Assembly (NCBI RefSeq): GCF_000744225.1 | Contig: NZ_JQLN01000006.1 | Location: forward strand, 372,001-436,000 | DNA length: 64,000 bases | Direction: 5' to 3' | Source: Kitasatospora mediocidica KCTC 9733 | GTDB lineage: Bacteria > Actinomycetota > Actinomycetes > Streptomycetales > Streptomycetaceae | Shown: positions 50,414 through 59,409 of the stretch, in pieces | Numbering within the stretch: position 1 is the stretch's first letter | Layout: each line of letters starts with the position of its first letter | Notes under the pieces: model-generated | Databases searched by the model: none | The model's input: only the letters and a program-made list of their open reading frames with translations | What the model was told of the DNA's origin: nothing | Made by a program: the position numbers and the translations under genes

Positions 50414-51838
50414 TCAGTCGCCCGCCGGCGGTTCGGTGGTGGTCTCCTCGTGGGCGCGGGCGAGCAGGCGCACGCCCTCCTCCAGCGCCCGCTCCGGCAG
50501 TGTGTACGGCAGGCGCAGGTAGTTGTCGAAGACCCCGCCCACGCCGAACCGCGGGCCGCTCAGCAGCCGGACCCGGTACCGCTCGGCGGCGGTGGCCAGC
50601 GCCGTGCTGACAGGCGCCCCGAGGTCGACCCAGAGCGCCGGGCCGCCCGTCGGCACCCGGAACCGCCAGCCGGGCAGCTGCCGTCGCAGCGCGCCGACCA
50701 GGACCTCCCGCTGACGGGTCAGCACCGCCCGGCGCTCGGCGAGCAACTGGTCGGCCGAGCGCAGCAGATAGGTGGTGATCACCTGGTCGGCCGACGCGGT
50801 CTCGGTGCCCTGGGCGGCGTTGTTGAGGGTGAGGCGGTGGATGATCGACGGCGCGGCGCGGATCCAGCCGACCCGCAGGCCGTCGCCCACCATCGCCCGG
50901 GTGGAGCCCAGCAGCGCCACGGTGTCCAGCGGGTCGTGGGCGGCCAGCGAGGGCGGGAGTTCCGGCCCGTCCAGCCGCAGTTCGGCGGCGCTCTCGTCGG
51001 CCACCAGCAGGGTGCCGCTCTGCTGGGCCGCGCGGACCAGCCGTTGCCGGGCGCCGGCCGACATCAGCCGGCCGGTGGGATGCTGGAAGTCGGGGGTGAG
51101 GAAGGCGATCTGCGGCCGGACCTGGCGCAGCGCGGTGACGAACAGGTCGGTGTGCCAGCCGTCCTCGGCGAGCCCGACCGGGCACGGGCGGGCGCCGTGC
51201 AGCCAGATGGCGTCCATCACCAGCGGCGCCGACGGCGCCTCGATCAGGACGAGCTGGGAGGGTTTGGCGCGCAGCTTCAGCAGTAACTGCCAGGAGTGGC
51301 GCGAGCCCTGGGTCAGTAACAGCTGGGCCGGCGAGGTCGGCAGGCCCCGGGCGGTGTAGCGGTCGGCGATCGCCTGCCGGAGCTCGGGCAGGCCGCGCGG
51401 GTCGTGCTCACCGCCCGCCAGCGAGCGGGCCAGGTCGGTCGCCGCCAGCCGTACCGCCTGTTCGAGCAGCGGCACCGGGACGGGCAGCGCGGCCGACGCG
51501 AAGTCGGCCGCCCAGCCGCCGACCGGGCGTCGCGGTCGACCCGTCGGGGGCCGCCCGCCGGCCGGGACGGCGGCCGGCAGCGAGACGACCGTCCCGAAAC
51601 CGCGCTCGCTGTGCACCCGGCCCTCGCTGCGCAGCAGGTCGTAGGCCTTGGTCACGGTCGTCCGGCTGAGCCCGAGGTGCTCGGCGAGCACCCGCTCCGG
51701 GGGGATCCGGGTGTCCGGGATCAGCCGCCCCTCCCGGATCAGGACCCGCAGCCGCTGGGCGAGCGCGGTGTAGGCCGGGTCCGCCGACTGCCAGCCGCCC
51801 AGCAGCTGGCCCAGCTGGCCGGGACCGATCAAGTACAT
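50414..51838 (-). CDS. MocR-like regulator (GntR HTH plus aminotransferase domain) lacking the PLP lysine
   Basis: About 474 residues. A GntR winged helix (YTALAQRLRVLIREGRLIPD, IPPERVLAEHLGLSRTTVTK) is followed by a type-I aminotransferase fold with DPRGLPELRQAIADRY and TPDFQHPTGRLMS. The segment that normally reads GSFSKTLxPGLRxGW is GSTRAMVGDGLRVGW, so the Schiff-base lysine is Ala. It probably senses a ligand other than covalently bound PLP. It lies just upstream of the operon on the same strand. GTG 51850 is an alternative start. Confidence 0.85.
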   Translation of the reverse strand: MYLIGPGQLGQLLGGWQSADPAYTALAQRLRVLIREGRLIPDTRIPPERVLAEHLGLSRTTVTKAYDLLRSEGRVHSERGFGTVVSLPAAVPAGGRPPTGRPRRPVGGWAADFASAALPVPVPLLEQAVRLAATDLARSLAGGEHDPRGLPELRQAIADRYTARGLPTSPAQLLLTQGSRHSWQLLLKLRAKPSQLVLIEAPSAPLVMDAIWLHGARPCPVGLAEDGWHTDLFVTALRQVRPQIAFLTPDFQHPTGRLMSAGARQRLVRAAQQSGTLLVADESAAELRLDGPELPPSLAAHDPLDTVALLGSTRAMVGDGLRVGWIRAAPSIIHRLTLNNAAQGTETASADQVITTYLLRSADQLLAERRAVLTRQREVLVGALRRQLPGWRFRVPTGGPALWVDLGAPVSTALATAAERYRVRLLSGPRFGVGGVFDNYLRLPYTLPERALEEGVRLLARAHEETTTEPPAGD

Positions 51839-51870
51839 GGAATCTGCCACAGTTTGCCATCCGGTCAGGA

Positions 51871-51882
51871 CCGGTGCACCGG
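51871..51882. promoter_or_regulatory. 12-bp palindrome upstream of the MocR-like gene
   Basis: CCGGTGCACCGG, perfect, 32 bp upstream of ATG 51838. A candidate operator for autoregulation. Confidence 0.4.
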
Positions 51883-52288
51883 TGGCCGACGTCCGGGGTC
51901 TCCGGCCGTGTCAGTCCGGGAGTGCACCGAGAAGTCCCGCTGCCGGGGGCTGGCAGCGGGTCGGTCTGCGCGGGGAGGAGCGCGTCAGGCTCTCGAGTGC
52001 CGGACGCGGCACGAGGTTCTCCGGTGACGGGCCGTCCCGCAGGTCACCCTTGTCCGGGTCATCGGTGGCGACGACAAGGGTTGGTGCGGACCGGCTTCGC
52101 GGGTACGCCGACGGTGTGCCGGGTGGCGGGTGCGGTCGGGCCCGTCGGGGCGAGGTGGTTCGCTGACGTCACAGTTCATGTGTCGCAGCTGCGGTGCGGG
52201 AAGTCAAGGCTGTGGATTGCCACTCTGGTAAGGCAGTTGGTATTTCTTCGGCTTCCGGAAGAAGGTCGGCGAGTACGTTTTTTTCCGG
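51883..52288. other. intergenic region, no gene seen
   Basis: About 400 bp between the MocR-like gene and a small gene, both on the minus strand. GC falls towards 52180-52280, where a T-run (52267-52275) and a CTTCTTCCGGAAG-like hairpin could end the small gene. Nothing else is recognised. Confidence 0.4.
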
Positions 52289-52510
52289 TCAGTGTCCGGC
52301 GGTGTACGCCAGCTCGTAGAGCGACCAGTCGCCGTCGGACCAGACGTGGATGCGGATCGCGGTGGCGGCGGATCGGCCGGCAGCGATCGCCTCGCGCTCG
52401 GCGACGACGTGGTCGTAGGCGGCCTGGCTGGTCCGGTGATCGGTCGGGGTGTCGACGCCGCCGTCGGTGATGACGACGCGCCACGGCTTGAACGAGCTGC
52501 TGGTGGTCAT
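52289..52510 (-). CDS. small hypothetical protein
   Basis: 73 residues: SSFKPWRVVITDGGVDTPTD and RIHVWSDGDWSLYELAY look like a small beta-alpha-beta protein. TAGGAG lies 6 bp upstream of ATG 52510, which gives good support that it is translated. Family not recognised. Confidence 0.65.
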   Translation of the reverse strand: MTTSSSFKPWRVVITDGGVDTPTDHRTSQAAYDHVVAEREAIAAGRSAATAIRIHVWSDGDWSLYELAYTAGH

Positions 52511-52527
52511 GATCGGCTCCTAGCTGT

Positions 52528-52558
52528 GCGGCGCTCCCCGGGGGGTGGGGAGCGCCGC
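52528..52558 (-). terminator. 12-bp stem terminator of the propeller-protein gene
   Basis: GCGGCGCTCCCC and GGGGAGCGCCGC around a 7-base loop, 80 bp past the stop of the minus-strand beta-propeller gene and just upstream of the 52289-52510 gene. Confidence 0.6.
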
Positions 52559-52638
52559 CGAGTCCATAGTGGGCGCGCGGAGCCGGACGTGCGATGACCT
52601 GAACGATCACGTTTTCGTGAGAGTGACGGCGGTGTGGG

Positions 52639-53985
52639 TCAGCGCAGCGAGAGGCGGGCGGCGAAGACGTCCTCCTGCTGGTTGGTGTCGCCCGGGACGA
52701 GAGCGCTGTCCCCGGCTGCGAACAGCAGGGTGGTGCCCAGCGCGTCGATCGCCTGCTCCCCCTCGTCGAGCGGGACGGCCGCGCCGCCGGGGGCGGTCGG
52801 GGTGACGCGCTGGGTCGTGCCGGTGCGCAGGTCGCGGCGGAAGAAGCCGACGCTCTGGCCCGTGCCGCCGGGCAGCAGGTTGCCGGCGTCGGAGGCGAAG
52901 TAGGCCCAGCGGTCGTCCGCCGTCATCCCGATCTCGTGCGAGGAGGCGTCGCCAGGGGTGCCGTCGGGGGCGGTGCTGACCACCGTCGTGGTGCCCCGGT
53001 CCAGGTCGCGGACCAGGACCTGGGTCGGGGCGGGGATGTCGTCGCCGAAGGAGGTGAAGACCGCGTAGCGGCCGTCCGGGCTGAGCGAGGCGCCGCCGAC
53101 CAGGGCGGCGCTGCCATCGGCCGCCACGCTCGCGAGGCTGGTCGTGCCGGTGCGCAGGTCGTGCACGTAGAGGGGGTAGAAGCGCGGCTTGTGGATCGCC
53201 AGTGGCGAGCGGACCGCCCCGGGGCCGGCCGGCAGCAGGCTGCTGTCGCGCGAGACGAACGCCACGCGCGAGCCGTCCGCGCTGATCGCGGGCTGGAAGG
53301 AGCCGAACGCGGTCTGGGCCCCGGCACCGGTGACGTCCGCCCGCACGGTGGTTCCGGTGCGGCGGTCGAAGACGAAGATGTCCGAGGCCTGGTTGGTGTC
53401 GCCGGGCACCAGGTCGGTGCGGTTGGAGGCGTAGGCGACGTAGCGGCCGTCGGCGCTGATGGTGGGGGAGAAGCTGTCGCCGGTCTGCGGCCCGAGGGCG
53501 GGGTCACCGGTGCTGATCCGCTCGGTGCGCCCGGTCCGCAGGTCGCGGACGAAGATGTCGGTGGCGCCGTTGGTGTCCGCCGGCACCAGGTTGTCGGCGG
53601 CGGAGGAGAAGACGACGTAGCGGCCGTCCGCGCTGATCCCGCCGGCGGTCGAGTAGGAGTCGGCCGGGGCGCCGCCGTCACTCACGTCGATCCGCTCGAC
53701 GCGCTTGGACCACAGGTCGCGGACGAGAATGCCGCCGAAGCCGTTGGTGCCGCCGGGCACCAGGTTCTCGGCAGTCGAGGTGAACAGGGCGTAGCGGCCG
53801 CTCGCGCTGAGCGCCACCGGGTAGGAGCCGCCGTCCGGTTGTGTGCCGTCCGGGGCCAGGCTCACCCGGACGACGGCCGGCGGCACCGCGGCGACGGCCG
53901 GCAGCGCGGCGATGGCGGCGAGCGCGGCCGTGACGGCGCAGACGCCTGCGGCGGTCAGGATCCTGGCACGACCGAGTCCTAACAT
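52639..53985 (-). CDS. secreted TolB/PD40-like beta-propeller protein
   Basis: 448 residues with an N-terminal signal peptide (about 1-33) and six to seven blades marked by ISADGRYVVFSSAADNLVP, ISADGRYVAYASNRTDLVPG and similar SxDGRYAxFxS phrases, plus DIFVRDLRTGRTERIS. No catalytic domain. A surface or secreted binding scaffold is likely. Confidence 0.85.
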   Translation of the reverse strand: MLGLGRARILTAAGVCAVTAALAAIAALPAVAAVPPAVVRVSLAPDGTQPDGGSYPVALSASGRYALFTSTAENLVPGGTNGFGGILVRDLWSKRVERIDVSDGGAPADSYSTAGGISADGRYVVFSSAADNLVPADTNGATDIFVRDLRTGRTERISTGDPALGPQTGDSFSPTISADGRYVAYASNRTDLVPGDTNQASDIFVFDRRTGTTVRADVTGAGAQTAFGSFQPAISADGSRVAFVSRDSSLLPAGPGAVRSPLAIHKPRFYPLYVHDLRTGTTSLASVAADGSAALVGGASLSPDGRYAVFTSFGDDIPAPTQVLVRDLDRGTTTVVSTAPDGTPGDASSHEIGMTADDRWAYFASDAGNLLPGGTGQSVGFFRRDLRTGTTQRVTPTAPGGAAVPLDEGEQAIDALGTTLLFAAGDSALVPGDTNQQEDVFAARLSLR

Positions 53986-54165
53986 GGGGTCCCCTCCCGA
54001 GTCGGCCGCCCGGTGGTGGTGTCCGGGCGAACGATCCGAGCCAACAGGCGCGCGGGCCGGGCGTCAACCACGCGTCGGCCCGCTCGCTGCGGTCCTGCTG
54101 ACGCGGGCGGTGCGAGGCGGTAGCGTCGCGTCGGCAGACGGGGATGCCGGACGGGGGCGGGAAGC

Positions 54166-54582
54166 ATGGGGACTCGGCTGTGGGTGGTGCTGCGCGGGGT
54201 CGGATGCGGCATGTCGGCGGGTGGGTTGACGATGGCGGTGCTGGTCGTGGTGGAGTGCTGGGGGTTCGACTATCCCTGGTTCCTGATGGTGGCGCCGCCG
54301 GTCCTCGGGGCGCTCTACGGAGTCCTGCCCGGCCTTGCGGGCGGCTTGGCGCTGTCCTGCACCACACCGCCCTTCGAGGAGCCGCGCCGGGAGCGCAGCC
54401 CGCTGGCGGCGCTGGTGGGGGCCGGTGCGTTCGTCGCGCAGACCTGCGTGTTGGCGCTCTGGATCAACGTGTTGTGGCTGGCGCCGCTGATCGTCGGCAC
54501 ACCGTTGGTCCTGGTGATCGGCTGGTTCACCGGGGCCTGGGTGGTCCGGCCGCTGCGGGCGTTGCAGGCTCCCGTGGAGTAG
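54166..54582 (+). CDS. small multi-pass membrane protein
   Basis: 138 residues with about four hydrophobic segments and a short cytoplasmic loop (PPFEEPRRERSP). The first ATG of an open, well-biased frame. Convergent with the Sua5-like gene (1 bp apart). No family recognised. Confidence 0.6.
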   Translation: MGTRLWVVLRGVGCGMSAGGLTMAVLVVVECWGFDYPWFLMVAPPVLGALYGVLPGLAGGLALSCTTPPFEEPRRERSPLAALVGAGAFVAQTCVLALWINVLWLAPLIVGTPLVLVIGWFTGAWVVRPLRALQAPVE

Positions 54583-54583
54583 G

Positions 54584-55264
54584 TCAGGGGGAGGGCCGGT
54601 AGCGGGCGTGCAGCTGGGCGAGGTAGTGGGCCGGGTCCGGGTAGGGGTGGTCCTGGGCGCCGTGGCGGTGCAACTCGATGCGCTGGTCGGGGTGCAGGCG
54701 CAGGGTGGTGGTGGCGCGGCGGCGGCGTCGGCCGGTGCCGGTGTCGGTGTCGTCGTCGGCTGCGGCCAGGACGGGGGTGCCGGCGGGGAACATGGCGAGG
54801 GCGTCGGCGGCGGTGGCCGCGGGGGCGTGGCCGGTGCGGTTGGCGCTGCTGACATAGAGCACCGGGCAGGGGGTGAGGACGGGCAGCAGCGGAGCCCAGC
54901 GGGCGCCGAAGAGCAGCGCCCAGCCGTCCCGGGCGGCCGGTGCCAGCCAGCCGGGCAGCGGAGTGTCCGGGTGCAGCGGGACGAGCAGGGTGACCCGCTC
55001 CTCGGTGAGCAGGCGATGGGCCAGCGCGGTGGCTTCGGTGTCGAGGGCGAGGGCGCGTCCGAGGGCGTGCAGGGTGTCGGGGTGGTGGGCCCAGAGGGCG
55101 ACGGCCTGGTCGGCGGGCCGGCCCTTGGTGGTGTTGACGACCTGTACGTCGGTGGCGGCGACCACGCAGGTCAGGGGCGCGGGGTTGGGCAGCACCACGG
55201 CCTCGCCCCGGCGCAGCGCCGCCCGGGCGTCGTCCACGGTGACACTCCCGACGGCGGCGGTCAT
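54584..55264 (-). CDS. YrdC/Sua5-like domain protein
   Basis: 226 residues of the YrdC fold: NTTKGRPADQAVALW keeps the KGRP motif and YVSSANRTGHAPAATAADAL the SxN motif of threonylcarbamoyl-AMP synthases. The N-terminal PTDTVYGL is replaced by PNPAPLTCV, so the substrate site differs from the tRNA t6A enzyme. Its start overlaps the stop of an HMGL-like gene (ATGA). This is probably a pathway-specific paralogue rather than the housekeeping enzyme. Confidence 0.72.
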   Translation of the reverse strand: MTAAVGSVTVDDARAALRRGEAVVLPNPAPLTCVVAATDVQVVNTTKGRPADQAVALWAHHPDTLHALGRALALDTEATALAHRLLTEERVTLLVPLHPDTPLPGWLAPAARDGWALLFGARWAPLLPVLTPCPVLYVSSANRTGHAPAATAADALAMFPAGTPVLAAADDDTDTGTGRRRRRATTTLRLHPDQRIELHRHGAQDHPYPDPAHYLAQLHARYRPSP

Positions 55265-56508
55265 CGGGCGGTCACCGGGGCCGCGCCGGTCAGGCCGTCG
55301 AGGTAGCCGCTGAAGGCGCCCTCGTCGACCACGGCCCTGCCCTGCCGGTACGCCTGCGCCTTCACCCAGTGCATCGCCCGCTGCGCCTGCTCGCGGTCCA
55401 GCTCGTGCCCGAGCCGGGCGGCGACCGCGGTGACCACCCGCGCGCTGGCGAGCTGGGTCAGCACGGTGCTCGGGGCGATGCCCAACACGGCCTGCGGGTC
55501 GAACGGTTGGAAGAGCTGCGGGTGGACGAACGGCGTGCCGGTGGAGATCGTGCCCACGCCGGAGCCGACGATCGGTGTCGTCACGGTGAGCGGCACGCCG
55601 GTCTCCTGGGAGACCATCCGGGCGATGCCGGGCAGCCGGGTGAGGTCCGGGGTACTCCACCAGGCCGGCGCGGTCTGGTCGCCGAGCAGCCGGGCGGCGC
55701 GTTCGGGGCGGTGGGCGAGCAGGAAGAGCAGCTGCTCGGTGGCCACCATGCCGGAGCGCTCGGCTATCCCCAGCCAGGATCCGGTGACCACCCGGATGCC
55801 CGCTCTCAGCGCCTCCAGCGTGTTGGCCAGGCCGAGGCCCAGGTCGTTGTGCAGGTGCGAGGCCAGCACCACCTCCGGCCCGCTGCGCGCCCGCACCCGG
55901 CCGAACATCGCCGCCGCCTCGGTGGGCAGTTGGTCCCCCACGGTGTCCGCCAGGACGACGGTGCCGGCGCCCGCGCCGGTGATGGCCTGAGCGTAGGCGG
56001 CCAACAGCGCGTGGTCGGCGCGCGAGGCGTCGGCCAGGCAGACGTCGACGGCCACCGCGTCGTCCAGGCCGCGGGCCTCCTCGACCAGCGCGACGCCCGC
56101 TTCGAGTGCCTCGTGGGCGGAGCGGTGGACCATCACCCGGGCCATCGCCTCCGAGGCCGGCACGACCACCATCACCCGGGCGTGGGCGGTGCCGCGTACC
56201 GCCGTGACGGCCTGCCGGACGTCCGGCAGCGAGCCCCGGCAGACCGCGGCCACGCTCACCGCGCCCTCGGCCTCCACCGCGACCCGGCGCACCGCCTCGA
56301 ACTCCTCGGGGCAGACCGCCGGGAAGCCGGCGGCGAACACCACGTGCCGCGGGCCGTCCGCGCCGAAGATCCGCCCGTGCTCGCGGGCCAGCCGGACCCG
56401 GAACTCCGCGCTCATCAGGGTCTTGGCCTGGGCGCCGTCGCGGGCGGACTCCTCCCAGAGCACGACCCGGCCGGCCAACGCCGACTCGCGCACCACGTCC
56501 TGGACCAT
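55261..56508 (-). CDS. HMGL-like (isopropylmalate/citramalate synthase-type) lyase
   Basis: 415 residues with a TIM barrel: WEESARDGAQAKTLMS carries the Arg-Asp pair and SHLHNDLGLGLANTLEALRA the HxH metal motif. The C-terminal 100 residues are not the LeuA regulatory domain. The family condenses acyl-CoA with a 2-oxo acid or runs retro-aldol cleavage. It is paired with a Sua5-like gene, an unusual arrangement, and lies 177 bp past the end of the kynurenine-pathway operon on the same strand. Confidence 0.75.
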   Translation of the reverse strand: MVQDVVRESALAGRVVLWEESARDGAQAKTLMSAEFRVRLAREHGRIFGADGPRHVVFAAGFPAVCPEEFEAVRRVAVEAEGAVSVAAVCRGSLPDVRQAVTAVRGTAHARVMVVVPASEAMARVMVHRSAHEALEAGVALVEEARGLDDAVAVDVCLADASRADHALLAAYAQAITGAGAGTVVLADTVGDQLPTEAAAMFGRVRARSGPEVVLASHLHNDLGLGLANTLEALRAGIRVVTGSWLGIAERSGMVATEQLLFLLAHRPERAARLLGDQTAPAWWSTPDLTRLPGIARMVSQETGVPLTVTTPIVGSGVGTISTGTPFVHPQLFQPFDPQAVLGIAPSTVLTQLASARVVTAVAARLGHELDREQAQRAMHWVKAQAYRQGRAVVDEGAFSGYLDGLTGAAPVTAR

Positions 56509-56685
56509 CGCGGACCCCCGATCCCTTGCCGTCAGGTCACCGGCCGGGTGCGGGGCCTGACGGGCTCCAGTGAGGTGATCGTCGCAAGGTCGCGGGCGCC
56601 GTTCGGCGCTCTCGGGCTGTAGTTCACTCGTTCGAGTGGTCCGCGGGTGATCGAGGACTGATTCGTCGGGTGCGCGTGAGAGGGG

Positions 56686-57447
56686 TCAGCCGTTGAACAC
56701 CGCCAGCGCCCCGACCACCAGCGGCCAGGCCGCGCTGAGCGGGTCGATCAGCGCGAAGTGGCCCGCGCCCGTGAGCTGCATCCGACGGGTGGCCGGGTGT
56801 GCCCGCGCGTAGGCGTCGTTGGTCTTGACCGGGACCACCTCGTCCTCGTCGCCGTGCACGATGACGACGGGGGTGACGGGCGTGGCCAGCAGCGCCGGGT
56901 CCAGGTCGGGGCGGTCCTGCGGCGGGCCGCCCAGGAAGGCGGCCACCGCGTCGCCGTCCAGGCGCAGCCGGTGGGCGCCGTCGAGGTCCGCGACGGGGGC
57001 CAGGGCGATCGTGCCCAGCAGCCCGGGCGCCGGTGCCGCCGCCGCGGACCAGAGGGCCAGGTGGCCGCCGGCGGAGTGTCCCAGCACCACCATCGACCCG
57101 TTGTGCGGGGCCGGGGCGGCGTCGGCCAATGCCTCCGGTACGGCGGCCAGCGCCGCGGCGACGTCGCGCACGGCCAGGTCGGGGGCCCCGGGAGTGCGCC
57201 GGTACTCGACGGAGACCACCGTCCACCCCGCGGCGCGCAGCGCGCCGCCCTGCGCGCGGGCGTGGGTGCGGTCGTAGTCGGGACGCCAGAAGCCGCCGTG
57301 CACCAGGACGGCGAGCGGGCGCCGGGCGGCGCGGGCGTCGCCGAGCCAGGCGTCGGCGACCTGGTCGGAGCGGTGGCCGTGGCGCAGGGTCAGGTCCGGC
57401 CCGGGCGTCGGGCGGGTCAGGACTGATCGGTCCTCCACGGCCGTCAC
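56686..57447 (-). CDS. alpha/beta hydrolase, kynurenine-formamidase-like
   Basis: 253 residues. HGGFW (50-54) is the oxyanion motif of arylformamidases and GHSAGGHLALW carries the nucleophile (Ser125); VHGDEDEVVP and GAGHFALID provide Asp and His. It would convert N-formylkynurenine to kynurenine. GTG 57447 overlaps the ACMSD stop (GTGA). The assignment fits the operon of 3-hydroxyanthranilate breakdown. Confidence 0.78.
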   Translation of the reverse strand: MTAVEDRSVLTRPTPGPDLTLRHGHRSDQVADAWLGDARAARRPLAVLVHGGFWRPDYDRTHARAQGGALRAAGWTVVSVEYRRTPGAPDLAVRDVAAALAAVPEALADAAPAPHNGSMVVLGHSAGGHLALWSAAAAPAPGLLGTIALAPVADLDGAHRLRLDGDAVAAFLGGPPQDRPDLDPALLATPVTPVVIVHGDEDEVVPVKTNDAYARAHPATRRMQLTGAGHFALIDPLSAAWPLVVGALAVFNG

Positions 57448-58448
57448 CACTTTCCGAGGAATCGCAGGGCGTTGCCGGAGAGCAGCTTGCCGCGCTGGCA
57501 CTCGGTCAGGAAGGCCGACTCGTGCACCACCCGGCCCACCGGCCGTTCGCCCAGCGGGTACGGGTAGTCGCTGCCCAGCAGCACCTGGTCCTCGCCGAGG
57601 GTGTCCACCAGCAGGCGCAGCGCGGCGGGTTCGAAGACCACCGAGTCCACGAAGAAGCGGTCGGTGTAGTGGCTCGGCGGGTGCTCGGAGCGGCCGCGCA
57701 CCAGGTCGCCGCGCCGGTGCCAGGCGTTGTCGGCGCGCCCCAGCCAGAACGGGAAGCTCCCGCCGCCGTGCGCGAAACAGAGCCGCAGGCTCGGCGGCAC
57801 CCGGTCCAGGACGCCGCCGAGCACCAGGGCCAGCACCGACAGGTGGGTTTCGGCCGGCATCCCGGTCAGCCAGCGGGCCATCCAGCGGTCCAGCCGCGGG
57901 CCGTCGGCCATGTCCCAGGGGTGCACGAAGACCGGTGCGCCGACCTCGGCGCAGTGTTGGAGGAAGGTGACCAGGCCCTCGTCGTCGAGGTCGCGGTCAC
58001 CGACGTGGTTGCCGATCTCCACGCCGGCGTGCCCGGCGGCGAGGCAGCGGTCCAGCTCGGCGCAGGCGGCGTCCGGATCCTGCAGCGGCACCTGGCAGAA
58101 CGGGAGCAGCCGCCCGGAGCCGGCCGAAGTGAGCTCCAGGGTCAGGTCGTTGAATATCCGGGCGATCCGCACCGCCTGCTCGGCGGGCCGGTCGTAGGAG
58201 AAGAACAGCGGGGTGGGCGAGACGACCTGGACGTCCACGCCGTCCTCGTCCATGTCGGCGAGCCGGGTGGCTGGGTCCCAGCACGCGGCACCGATGGGCC
58301 GGAACTCGCTCTCGCCGACCATGATCATGGCCGCCCGCTCGGAGTCGATCCTCAGCCACGGCCAGCCGGTGCCGCCGCAGGCCGCCGCGAGGTCGGGCCA
58401 GCCGCGCGGCACCAGATGGGTGTGGACGTCGACGACGGGGTCGCTCAT
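57444..58448 (-). CDS. nbaD: 2-amino-3-carboxymuconate-6-semialdehyde decarboxylase (ACMSD)
   Basis: 334 residues of the amidohydrolase fold. Metal ligands His9 and His11 in VDVHTHLVPRGW, then VFVHPWDM and the aspartate in LLGSDYPYPLGE. The family removes the carboxylate from the ring-cleavage product to 2-aminomuconate semialdehyde. It shares one base with the dioxygenase gene upstream. Confidence 0.87.
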   Translation of the reverse strand: MSDPVVDVHTHLVPRGWPDLAAACGGTGWPWLRIDSERAAMIMVGESEFRPIGAACWDPATRLADMDEDGVDVQVVSPTPLFFSYDRPAEQAVRIARIFNDLTLELTSAGSGRLLPFCQVPLQDPDAACAELDRCLAAGHAGVEIGNHVGDRDLDDEGLVTFLQHCAEVGAPVFVHPWDMADGPRLDRWMARWLTGMPAETHLSVLALVLGGVLDRVPPSLRLCFAHGGGSFPFWLGRADNAWHRRGDLVRGRSEHPPSHYTDRFFVDSVVFEPAALRLLVDTLGEDQVLLGSDYPYPLGERPVGRVVHESAFLTECQRGKLLSGNALRFLGKW

Positions 58449-58972
58449 CAGCCCCTGCCCGGGTGCAGGGCGCCACAACTGCCGCAGGTGCGGGCCTCGT
58501 TGTCGGCGTAGAAGGCCTGGAAGACCGGCGGCAGGTCCGCGACGATGTCGCGCACCTGGAGTTCCACGTCGTGCAACAGGGCGCTGCACTCCAGGCAGTA
58601 CCACTGGAAGCGCTCCAGAGTGCCTTCGGCGCGCACCCGCTCGATCACCAGGCCGATCGAGCCGGCCGTCGGCCGCTGCGGGGAGTGCGGGACGTCGCCC
58701 GGCAGCACCCACATCTGGCCCTCGCGGATGTGCACGGTGCGCGGGCCCTCGGCCGTCATCAGGTCGACGTGCATGTCGCCCTTGACCTGGTAGAAGAACT
58801 CCTCGTACGGGTCGACGTGGAAGTCGGTGCGCTGGTTGGGACCGCCCACCACCTGGACGATGAAGTCCGAACCGGTGGGGAACATCTGCTTGTTGTTGAC
58901 CGGGGGCCTGAGCAGGTGCCCGTTCTCCTCGATCCACCCCGGGAAGCTCACCGGGTCGCTGATCTCGGTCAT
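58448..58972 (-). CDS. nbaC: 3-hydroxyanthranilate 3,4-dioxygenase
   Basis: 174 residues, a cupin with Fe ligands His52, Glu58 and His96 and the substrate residues Arg48, Arg100 and Glu111. The C-terminal second iron site is present as two CxxC pairs (126/129 and 163/166), as in the bacterial type. Opens the ring of 3-hydroxyanthranilate with O2. It overlaps the RidA gene upstream by 4 bp. Confidence 0.95.
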   Translation of the reverse strand: MTEISDPVSFPGWIEENGHLLRPPVNNKQMFPTGSDFIVQVVGGPNQRTDFHVDPYEEFFYQVKGDMHVDLMTAEGPRTVHIREGQMWVLPGDVPHSPQRPTAGSIGLVIERVRAEGTLERFQWYCLECSALLHDVELQVRDIVADLPPVFQAFYADNEARTCGSCGALHPGRG

Positions 58973-59409
58973 CGTGTCCGTCCCTCCGGTCCGCCCTCGC
59001 CCGGCAGCACGGCGACGGCTTGGATTTCCAGTAGTAGGTGCGGGTGCGGGAGTTGGTGGACGGCGACGGTGGTACGGGTGGGGCCGCTCTCGTCGAAGTA
59101 CTCGCCGTAGACCTCGTTGTAGCCGCCGAAGTCGTTCATCGACACCAGGTAACCGGTCACCTGTACCAGGTCGGTGAGGTCCGCGCCGACCTCGCGCAGC
59201 AGGTCGCGCAGATTCTCGATGACCGCGCGGGTCTGCACCCGGATGTCCAGCGCGGTGGTGCCCAGCGCGTCCACCCGGGCGCCGGCGATCGAGTTGTCCG
59301 GGAGCCGGCTGCTGGTTCCCGAGACGAAGACGAACCCGCCGGCCACCTTGACGTGCGGGAAGCGGCCGCGCGGGGTCGCCTTGCCCGCCACCACCCTGGC
59401 CTCAGGCAC
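58969..59409 (-). CDS. nbaF: RidA-family 2-aminomuconate deaminase
   Basis: 146 residues of the YjgF/RidA fold: GFVFVSGTSSRLPDNS, QTRAVIENLRDLL and LPHPHLLLEIQAVAVLP with the conserved R/E set. In this operon it would release ammonia from 2-aminomuconate to give 2-oxo-3-hexenedioate. Overlaps the decarboxylase gene by 8 bp. Confidence 0.85.
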   Translation of the reverse strand: MPEARVVAGKATPRGRFPHVKVAGGFVFVSGTSSRLPDNSIAGARVDALGTTALDIRVQTRAVIENLRDLLREVGADLTDLVQVTGYLVSMNDFGGYNEVYGEYFDESGPTRTTVAVHQLPHPHLLLEIQAVAVLPGEGGPEGRTR

